Origin: RGDT01 sp964630925 | GTDB taxonomy: Bacteria; Planctomycetota; Planctomycetia; Gemmatales; Gemmataceae | Length of the DNA: 11,294 nucleotides | Assembly: GCA_964630925.1 (NCBI GenBank) | Contig: CAZVZK010000237.1 | Coordinates: forward strand, 1-11,294 | Direction of reading: 5' to 3' | Shown here: piece after piece, positions 1 through 5,673 of the stretch | Numbering within the stretch: position 1 is the stretch's first letter | Layout: the number at the start of each line of letters is the position of its first letter | Translations under genes and position numbers: made by a program | Notes under the pieces: generated by a model | Seen by the model: only the letters and a program-made list of their open reading frames with translations | Databases searched by the model: none | What the model was told of the DNA's origin: nothing

Positions 1-1
1 C

Positions 2-697
2 GGCAAGGTCGGCGAGGCGACCGGGTTCGTGCAGCACATGGGCAAGAGCGTGAACAAGAGCCGGCAGGAGGGCCCGCACGCCCACTCGATCAACCTGGAC
101 GCCGCCAACAAGTTCGCGTTCGTGGCCGACCTGGGCATCGACAAGGTGATGATCTACAGGTTCGACGCGGAGAACGGGAAGATCACGCTCAACGACACCC
201 CGGCGATCAACACCCCGGAGGGCGGCGGGCCGCGGCACTTCGCCTTCCACCCGTCGGGCAAGTACGCCTACGTGTGCAACGAGCTGACCTCCACGGTGAC
301 GGCGATGACGTACGACCCCGAGGCGGGCAAGCTGGAGGAGATCCAGACGATCACGACGCTGCCGAAGGAGACGAAGGGCAACTCGACCGCCGAGGTGGTG
401 GTCCACCCGTCGGGCAAGTTCGTGTACGTGTCGAACCGGGGGCACAACAGCATCGCCCAGTTCACGGTGGATGAGAAGACGGGCAAGCTGACGGCGAACG
501 GGCACCAGGGCGAGGGCATCAAGGTGCCGCGCAACTTCTGCCTGGACCCGTCGGGCAAGTGGTGCCTGGTGGCCAGCCAGGACGGGGACGACGTGCGGGT
601 CTTCAAGGTGGACGGCACGACCGGCAAGCTGGAGGCGACGGACGAGAAGGTCGCTGTCAAGCGGCCGATGTGCGTGCGCTTCCTCGCGTGGAAGTGA
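2..697 (+). CDS. Lactonase family (6-phosphogluconolactonase-like) beta-propeller, 5'-truncated
   Basis: The gene is open from the window edge to a TGA at 695-697, giving 231 residues, probably the C-terminal 60 percent of a protein that is usually 350-400 residues. The fragment carries the conserved segment with QHMGKSVN and GPHAHSI (residues 11-29), then repeated blade signatures: HPSGKYAYVCNE (83-94), HPSGKFVYVSNRGHNS (135-150) and DPSGKW (182-187), each followed by a TGKL-type turn. This is the seven-bladed propeller of the PF10282 lactonase family, whose characterised members hydrolyse 6-phosphogluconolactone in the pentose phosphate pathway. Many planctomycete members are secreted and their substrate is unproven; the N-terminus that would show a signal peptide is outside the window. 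It ends convergent with hpnE, 55 bp away. Family assignment is secure, the exact substrate is not. Confidence 0.9.
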   Translation, partial: GKVGEATGFVQHMGKSVNKSRQEGPHAHSINLDAANKFAFVADLGIDKVMIYRFDAENGKITLNDTPAINTPEGGGPRHFAFHPSGKYAYVCNELTSTVTAMTYDPEAGKLEEIQTITTLPKETKGNSTAEVVVHPSGKFVYVSNRGHNSIAQFTVDEKTGKLTANGHQGEGIKVPRNFCLDPSGKWCLVASQDGDDVRVFKVDGTTGKLEATDEKVAVKRPMCVRFLAWK

Positions 698-707
698 GAG
701 CGGACGG

Positions 708-749
708 GGATGGGGCGGATGGGGCCGATACGCCACATCCGCCCCATCC
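708..749. terminator. 14-bp inverted repeat between convergent genes
   Basis: The arms at 708-721 and 736-749 are perfect 14-bp inverted complements (GGATGGGGCGGATG) around a 14-nt loop. The repeat sits in the 55-bp gap between the stops of the lactonase gene (plus) and hpnE (minus), so it could end transcription from both sides. Neither side has a clear T-tract, so classical intrinsic termination is uncertain. The left arm starts a tandem 9-bp repeat (GGATGGGGC at 708-716 and 717-725). Confidence 0.55.
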
Positions 750-752
750 GTC

Positions 753-2063
753 CTACTCTTCACCCAAGCCCGGACGGACCAGCCTCTCGCGGCGGCCCTT
801 GCGCGACAGCAGCGCCTCGGCCGCCAGGTAGCCGCTGCGCACGGCGCCCTCCATCGTCGCCGGCCAGCCCGTGCGCGTCCAGTCGCCGGCCAGGAAGAGG
901 TTGGCGACGGGCGTCGCCTGGGGCGGACGCAGCGCGTCCACGCCCGGCACGGCGCTGAACGTCGCCGCCGGGTCTGTCACCACACGGGACCGCAGCAACG
1001 GCGTCGTGCCCGCCAGGGGGAAGAGCCGTGCCATCTCCTCCGTGATCGTGCGCAACGCCTCGGCGTGGCCCATCGCCCGAAGCTCGCGCGACGCGCTCAC
1101 CACCACCTGCACGTAGCCGCCCTCGCGGCGGAACACCCACTGCCCGGCGCAGCCCACCAGCACCGCGTGCGGCAGCGGCACCACCTCGCCCTCGTACCAC
1201 AGATGCACGCTGGTGATGGGCGACGGCTCCAGGCGGGCCACGCCGTCGAGGAACGGCGCGTCGATCATCTGCCGCACGCGTCCGAATGGCACGGCGGAGA
1301 TGTACCAGTCGGCGGTGAGCGTCTCGCCCGAACGCAGCTCGACGCCGGCGACGCGCCCGCCGGCGATCACGAAGCGCCGCACCGAGGCGTCCGTGCGGAG
1401 GCTGACCCCGGGCAGCGCCAGCGCCGGGCCGTAGAGGTCGCCCAGGGGCACGGTGGGGATCTCGACGACGAAGCCGCGCGGGTGGGACAGGAAGCCGTCC
1501 ACGAACACCTTGCGGGCGTGCCGCACGCCGACGCGTGCCGGCCCCTCGTTGAGGGCGCTCGTCAGCACCACGCTCCAGAAGCGCGTCACCGTCTCCGGCG
1601 TCTGGCCGTTGGCGGCCAGCCAGTCGGCGAACGGCGGATCGCCGGGGGGCGGTGACTGCCAGAGGCGGGCGAGGCCCCAGGCGATGCGCGCCTTGTCGGC
1701 CCACGTCAGGTAGTGGGCCGACAGGAACGCCCGGGTCAGGTGGAATGGCGCCGGCAGGCGGTCGGCCTTGAAGACGCTCACGCGCCCGTCGGGGGTCATG
1801 AAGTACAGCTCGGGCAGCGGCCGGAAGAGGTGGGCGACCCCGGCGCGGCGGCAGAACCAGGCGAGGTTGGTGCAGCAGCCCATCGAGACGTGCTGGCAGG
1901 CGTCGAGCGTCTCCCCGCTCGCGGGGTCGGTGAAGGAGCCGGCCCGGCCGCCGATGCGGTTCCGGGCTTCGAGGATCGTGACGCGGAAGCCGCGCCCGGC
2001 GAGCGCCTGGGCGGCGGAGAGGCCGGCGAGGCCGGCGCCGGCGATCAGGACGTGTCCGGCCAG
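753..2063 (-). CDS. hpnE: Hydroxysqualene dehydroxylase HpnE (FAD-dependent amine-oxidase fold)
   Basis: HpnE removes the hydroxyl of hydroxysqualene to give squalene, the last step of the HpnC-HpnD-HpnE route feeding hopanoid or sterol synthesis. Numbered from a CTG at 2061-2063, the protein has 436 residues, a normal family length. The FAD-binding Rossmann motif is at residues 5-14 (VLIAGAGLAG), with the ribose-binding Glu at 32 and GGRAGSF at 38-44. It then shows the family-typical segment CQHVSMGCCTNL (56-67) and a C-terminal FAD-contacting LAGDWTRTGWPATMEGAV (391-408). The start is a problem: no in-frame ATG, GTG or TTG lies between the upstream stop (2073-2075) and ATG 1883. Starting at 1883 would delete the whole FAD motif (first 60 residues). 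Either CTG is used or a one-base shift separates the frame from the ATG at 2071-2073. The usual partners hpnC and hpnD are not adjacent here. Confidence 0.88.
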   Translation of the reverse strand: MAGHVLIAGAGLAGLSAAQALAGRGFRVTILEARNRIGGRAGSFTDPASGETLDACQHVSMGCCTNLAWFCRRAGVAHLFRPLPELYFMTPDGRVSVFKADRLPAPFHLTRAFLSAHYLTWADKARIAWGLARLWQSPPPGDPPFADWLAANGQTPETVTRFWSVVLTSALNEGPARVGVRHARKVFVDGFLSHPRGFVVEIPTVPLGDLYGPALALPGVSLRTDASVRRFVIAGGRVAGVELRSGETLTADWYISAVPFGRVRQMIDAPFLDGVARLEPSPITSVHLWYEGEVVPLPHAVLVGCAGQWVFRREGGYVQVVVSASRELRAMGHAEALRTITEEMARLFPLAGTTPLLRSRVVTDPAATFSAVPGVDALRPPQATPVANLFLAGDWTRTGWPATMEGAVRSGYLAAEALLSRKGRRERLVRPGLGEE

Positions 2064-2083
2064 GTGACACCATCAAACGAAGA

Positions 2084-2114
2084 GGCGGGCGGCGGGGAGG
2101 GCCCGCCGCCCGCC
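2084..2114 (-). terminator. Strong GC hairpin ending the secreted-protein gene
   Basis: The arms at 2084-2096 and 2102-2114 form a perfect 13-bp GC-only stem with a 5-nt loop, 12 bp past the stop of the 2126-3289 gene on the minus strand. The following minus-strand sequence (CTCTTCGTTTG) is mildly T-rich. It is a likely terminator and separates that gene from hpnE, whose coding frame begins only about 20 nt further on. Confidence 0.65.
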
Positions 2115-2125
2115 GGTAGGGGGGA

Positions 2126-3289
2126 TCAGCGCTGGGCGGCGAGGCCGGCCTCGAAGGCGCGCATCGAGTAGTACAGGGCCAGGTAGGAGGCGTCGTCGCC
2201 GGGGCCGGCGGCGTTGAACGTCAGGCCCTCGCGGCGCATGTGGTCGACCAGCTCGGCGACGGTGCGGCCCTTGGCGTTCCAGGTGTTGTTGAGGAAGTTC
2301 TTCGTGTTGGGGTCCGAGAGCGAGCGCAAGGCCGACCTGAGCTGGGCCAGATAGCGCTTCGCCTCCAGGTACTGCGAGATCGGCAGGTCATCGGTGCTGG
2401 CGGTGACCTTGGCCTCCAGCGCCTTGAGGTCGTTGCCGAGGTCGGTCAGGGCGGAGCGGTCGGGCGTCTTGCCGCCCTTGATCGTCTCGACGGCCTCCTC
2501 CAGCTTGCGGGACAGGCGCTCGCGGCTCTCCTTGAACATCGGGTCCTGGAGGCCGAGCGGCCAGGCCAGCTTGCCGCCGTCCTTCAGCATGCTGACGTTG
2601 CCGGCGGCGGCCTTGGTGGTCAGGTTGATGTGGCGCAGGGTGTCCTCCTCGAGGGGGAGGTTGGGGCCGCGGCTCAGGCTCGACTTGGCGACGATGCTGC
2701 GGAGGAGGTCGTTGAGGGCCTTGCCGGAGGCGATTTCGGAGTCGGAGGCGCCGCGGCGGGCGGCGTCGAGGCCGGCGGCGGCGTCACGCTCGCGGATGGC
2801 GGCGGTGGAGAGGTACGCCGTGGACTCGAGCCACGCCTCGTGGCGGATGCGGTTCTTGGCGTAATCGAGGGCGGCGTTGTTGGCGGCGTAGCGTGTCAGG
2901 CGGGCCTTCTGGATGTCCTGGTAGTACTGGCCGGTGGCGGCGGTGACGCTGGCCACGCCCTGCAGGTAGCCGGAGTAGGGGTCCATGCGGCCGTAGTCGT
3001 AGTACGGGAGGGAGTACGGCGGGATGTAGCCGCCGGTGTACGGCGCCGTCGAGAGGCCGTAGCCGTAAGGGCCCGCGTAGCGGGACAGGTTGCTCACGTA
3101 GGGGTTGCCGGCCGGGGCGGTCGAGAGGGCGTACCCGCCCGGCACGACGGGGGCCGCGCCGGCGCCGTACCCGGCAACGCCAACCGGGACGCCCGTGACG
3201 CCCGCCCCCCCAGGGGCGACGGCGATCTGGGCCTGGGCGGCGGAGGCCAGGAGGGCCAGGGCCGCGGCGCCCGCGAAGAGTCTTTTCAT
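2126..3289 (-). CDS. Secreted protein of unknown function, Gly/Tyr/Pro-rich N-terminal part
   Basis: This is a 387-residue protein I cannot assign to a named family. The start is ATG 3289, with a strong AAGGGAGG (3297-3304) 7 nt upstream. A clear Sec signal peptide covers residues 1-20 (MKRLFAG, then an Ala/Leu core, cleavage expected after AQA). Residues about 21-115 are low-complexity, rich in Gly, Pro, Ala, Val and Tyr, with a repeated LSTAP motif and Tyr-rich stretches such as PPYSLPYYDYG. From about 118 to the end the protein is mostly charged and predicted helical, with Tyr/Ala-rich segments and no transmembrane span or catalytic motif I recognise. Secretion and a helical C-terminal domain behind a flexible Gly/Tyr segment suggest an envelope or extracellular structural role, but this is inference. 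It appears monocistronic, with its own promoter and terminator. Confidence 0.85.
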   Translation of the reverse strand: MKRLFAGAAALALLASAAQAQIAVAPGGAGVTGVPVGVAGYGAGAAPVVPGGYALSTAPAGNPYVSNLSRYAGPYGYGLSTAPYTGGYIPPYSLPYYDYGRMDPYSGYLQGVASVTAATGQYYQDIQKARLTRYAANNAALDYAKNRIRHEAWLESTAYLSTAAIRERDAAAGLDAARRGASDSEIASGKALNDLLRSIVAKSSLSRGPNLPLEEDTLRHINLTTKAAAGNVSMLKDGGKLAWPLGLQDPMFKESRERLSRKLEEAVETIKGGKTPDRSALTDLGNDLKALEAKVTASTDDLPISQYLEAKRYLAQLRSALRSLSDPNTKNFLNNTWNAKGRTVAELVDHMRREGLTFNAAGPGDDASYLALYYSMRAFEAGLAAQR

Positions 3290-3296
3290 GGTGAAG

Positions 3297-3304
3297 CCTC
3301 CCTT
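3297..3304 (-). promoter_or_regulatory. Ribosome binding site of the secreted-protein gene
   Basis: AAGGGAGG on the minus strand ends 7 nt before ATG 3289. It is the best Shine-Dalgarno match in the window and fixes that start, which also gives a complete signal peptide. Confidence 0.75.
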
Positions 3305-3331
3305 GAACGATACACTCTCCCACCATCTCTC

Positions 3332-3360
3332 ATCCTACGCGGGCCCGTCAATGGCCGCAA
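3332..3360 (-). promoter_or_regulatory. Candidate promoter of the secreted-protein gene
   Basis: On the minus strand a TTGCGG hexamer (3355-3360) is followed after exactly 17 bp by TAGGAT (3332-3337), which fits sigma-70 spacing. Transcription would start near 3325, leaving a leader of about 35 nt with the Shine-Dalgarno site. Bases 3327-3337 (TAGGATGAGAG) recur identically upstream of the PSD1 gene. The rest of the 138-bp gap holds only a short 5-bp hairpin (3381-3394), possibly a weak end for the PSD1 transcript. Confidence 0.45.
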
Positions 3361-3427
3361 GCGGATTCGACGGCGCGGCGGGGCCTCGCGGCCCGACCCG
3401 GCGGGGCGTGCCGGCCTCAACGGGGCC

Positions 3428-5596
3428 TCAATCGATGTGGACGAACGAGCTGCGGTTGAGCAGGGCCAGGCAGTAATCGGCGAGGGCCGCGGCCTCGGCA
3501 GGGCCGGCGCCGTCGGGGAGGTCCTCCGGGACCGCCACCTCGCGCCGCGTCCGCAGGCGGTCCTTCAACAGGGCCGACTGCTCCGCCAGGAACTGGGCGG
3601 CCAGGGTCAGCTCGGCGGCGGACGCCTCGCGGGCCAGGGCGAGCCGGATCGCCCTGCCGGCCTGGGCCTTCGGGTGGGCCCCGGCCTCGCGCCACACGCG
3701 GGCGGCCATCGCGCGGGCCTGCTCGTGCATGAAGGGGCCGTTGAGGAGGATGAGCGCCTGCGGGGCGAACGTGCTGACGGGGCGGGCGGCGCACGGCGAC
3801 AGCGTGTCGGGCTGGTCGAACGCCTCCAGCAGCGGCTGACGCACGTTGCGTTTGTTCAACAGATAGAGGCTCCTGCGCGAGTGTTGGCGGACGTCCGGCG
3901 TGACGTGCCACAGACCGTCCGGCTCGTCCTCGGTGAAGATCAGGTCGTACACCTCCGGCTCCAGCGGCACGCGCACCGACGGCCCGCCGACGAACGGCGT
4001 CAGCTTGCCCGACGCCGCCAGGGCCGCGTCGCGCAGGGCCTCGGCGTCGAGGCGGCGGCGGTTGGCACGCCACAGGAGGGCGTTTTCGGGGCCGGGCACG
4101 TCGGAGCGCATGCGGTAGGCGGCGCTGGTGACGATGAGGCGGTGGACGTGCTTGAGCGACCAGCCGCTGTCCATCAGCTCGGAGGCCAGCCAGTCGAGGA
4201 TCTCAGGGTGCGTGGGAGGGGCGCCGCGTGTGCCGAAGTCATTGGGGGTGGCGACGAGGCCGACGCCCATGTGATGCTGCCACAGGCGGTTGACGACGAC
4301 GCGGGCGCCGAGGGGGTTCTCCTTCGAGGTTATCCACCGAGCCAGGGACTCGCGGCTCTTCGGCGCGACGTCCGGCCCGCCCACCGCGGCGGGGTAGCCG
4401 GGGGCCACCTCCTTGCCGGGCGTCTTGTAACTGCCGCGCTTGAGGATGTGGGCGGAGAGGGGGCCGGCGTCCTCCTTCAGCGTCCAGGCGGACGGGGGCG
4501 GCTCGGGGGCGGCGGCCTGGAGGGCGTGGATCTGGCGGCGCAGGCCGGCGCGGCGCTCGCGGTCCTCCGGCGACAGCGTGTCGAGCAGCTCGTCCCAGGT
4601 CACCTTGAGGAGAGTCCCGGCCTGGGCGGCGAGCTTCTCCTGCTCCTTGGAGCGTTTCTCCTTCGGCGTGTTGAGCGCGGCGCGGAAGCGCGGCTCGAGC
4701 TTCGCCTCCTTCACCTTGCGGAGGCGGACGCGGTAGGGCCCCTCCAGCAACGCGATCTCGGCGCGGAGCGGGGCGATCCTGGCGAAGTGCGCCGCCGACT
4801 GGCGGGCGTAGTCGGCGGCCTCGGCGGGGGTGGCGAGGGTGATCTGGGCGGGCCTGGCGCGGGAGAAGAACGCCTCGATGCGGAAGTAGTCGCGCTGTGG
4901 GATGGGGTCGAACTTGTGGTCGTGGCAGCGGGCGCAGGAGAGCGTCACGCCGAGGAAGGCGGCCCCGACGCCGGCGGTCATCTCGTTGAGCAGCTCGTGG
5001 CGGATCTCCAGAGGATCGACGTTACCGCTCACCTGATGGATCGGCCCGGCGCGGTTGAAGCCGGCTGCGATGACGGCGCCGTCCCCGCCCTTGAGGTCGC
5101 CGGCGAGCTGGTCGAGGACGAAGCGGGTGTAGGGGAGGTCGGCGTTGAAGGCCGCCGCGACCCAGTCGCGGTAGCGCCAGGACTGCGGGCGCTCGCCGTC
5201 GGCCTCATAGCCGTTGGTCTCCGCGAAGCGGGCCACGTCGAGCCAGTGCTGCGCCCAGCGCTCGCCGAAGGCCGGCGAGGCGAGGAGGCGGTCCACGAGA
5301 CGCTCATGGGCGTCGGGCCGGGTGTCGGCGAGGAAGGCCTCGGCGAGGTCCGGCGCGGGCGGCAGGCCGGTGAGGGTGAAGCAAAGGCGGCGGAGGAGGG
5401 CCTGACGGCCCGCCTCGGGCGCGGGGGTGAGTTTGGCGGCACGCAGGCGGGCAAGATGCAGGGCGTCGAGGGGATTGCGGGGGAGCGGGCCCGGTGAGGG
5501 GGCCGAGGGAATCATTGGCCGCGCCGGCGGCACGAAGGCCCAGTGCTTGACCGGTGGGCCGGCGGCGAAGAGCAGAGTGAGGAGGATGGCCGACAC
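3428..5596 (-). CDS. DUF1549/DUF1553 (PSD1) protein lacking the N-terminal cytochrome domain
   Basis: This is a member of the PSD1 family, which is expanded in Planctomycetes and has no firmly established biochemical function; such proteins are usually exported and often linked to polysaccharide use. With GTG 5596 as start it has 722 residues. A signal-peptide-like segment (SAILLTLLFAAG) leads directly into KHWAFVPPARP, which in longer relatives follows a PSCyt1 cytochrome domain that is absent here. DUF1549 spans about residues 40-255 and includes ERWAQHWLDVARFAETNGYE and the heme-c-like CARCHDHKFDP (CxxCH at 221-225). A charged linker follows, then DUF1553 (about 414-670) with NPLGARVVVNRLWQHHMG and NDFGTRGAPPTHPEILDWL. 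The C-terminus LLNRSSFVHID is typical. GTG 5596 has GGGAG (5604-5608) at 7 nt; an in-frame GTG at 5626 with a weaker site would add 10 residues. The CHAT gene is the upstream neighbour on the same strand, 77 bp away. Confidence 0.9.
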   Translation of the reverse strand: MSAILLTLLFAAGPPVKHWAFVPPARPMIPSAPSPGPLPRNPLDALHLARLRAAKLTPAPEAGRQALLRRLCFTLTGLPPAPDLAEAFLADTRPDAHERLVDRLLASPAFGERWAQHWLDVARFAETNGYEADGERPQSWRYRDWVAAAFNADLPYTRFVLDQLAGDLKGGDGAVIAAGFNRAGPIHQVSGNVDPLEIRHELLNEMTAGVGAAFLGVTLSCARCHDHKFDPIPQRDYFRIEAFFSRARPAQITLATPAEAADYARQSAAHFARIAPLRAEIALLEGPYRVRLRKVKEAKLEPRFRAALNTPKEKRSKEQEKLAAQAGTLLKVTWDELLDTLSPEDRERRAGLRRQIHALQAAAPEPPPSAWTLKEDAGPLSAHILKRGSYKTPGKEVAPGYPAAVGGPDVAPKSRESLARWITSKENPLGARVVVNRLWQHHMGVGLVATPNDFGTRGAPPTHPEILDWLASELMDSGWSLKHVHRLIVTSAAYRMRSDVPGPENALLWRANRRRLDAEALRDAALAASGKLTPFVGGPSVRVPLEPEVYDLIFTEDEPDGLWHVTPDVRQHSRRSLYLLNKRNVRQPLLEAFDQPDTLSPCAARPVSTFAPQALILLNGPFMHEQARAMAARVWREAGAHPKAQAGRAIRLALAREASAAELTLAAQFLAEQSALLKDRLRTRREVAVPEDLPDGAGPAEAAALADYCLALLNRSSFVHID

Positions 5597-5628
5597 GTTG
5601 CGGCTCCCGGAGGTTGTGGCCGACACGT
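5587..5628 (-). repeat. Duplicated 12-bp start-codon context of the PSD1 gene
   Basis: The 12-mer TGGCCGACACGT (plus strand) occurs at 5587-5598 and again at 5617-5628, exactly 30 bp apart. On the minus strand each copy holds an in-frame GTG followed by TCGGCCA, so the PSD1 gene has two near-identical potential starts (5626 and 5596), each preceded by a purine-rich site. Confidence 0.6.
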
Positions 5629-5640
5629 CGTGTGCCTCTC

Positions 5641-5669
5641 ATCCTATCGCCGGGTATCGGGGGCCGCCA
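5641..5669 (-). promoter_or_regulatory. Candidate promoter of the PSD1 gene
   Basis: On the minus strand TGGCGG (5664-5669), a 17-bp spacer and TAGGAT (5641-5646) repeat the arrangement seen before the secreted-protein gene. Transcription would begin around 5634, which leaves a leader for GTG 5596 but almost none for GTG 5626. The element lies in the 77-bp gap after the CHAT gene stop, so PSD1 need not depend on read-through. Confidence 0.45.
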
Positions 5670-5673
5670 CGCA

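Noticed and set aside
760..2076. 438-residue minus-strand frame starting TTG/ATG next to hpnE
   Set aside because: It is out of frame with the FAD motifs and is almost entirely Arg/Pro/Gly/Ala. Only its ATG is of interest, as a possible frameshifted hpnE start.
2240..5497. 1085-residue plus-strand open frame
   Set aside because: It lies opposite the secreted-protein and PSD1 genes, has Gly/Arg/Val-biased shadow composition and no domain; the minus-strand genes have clear families and signal peptides.
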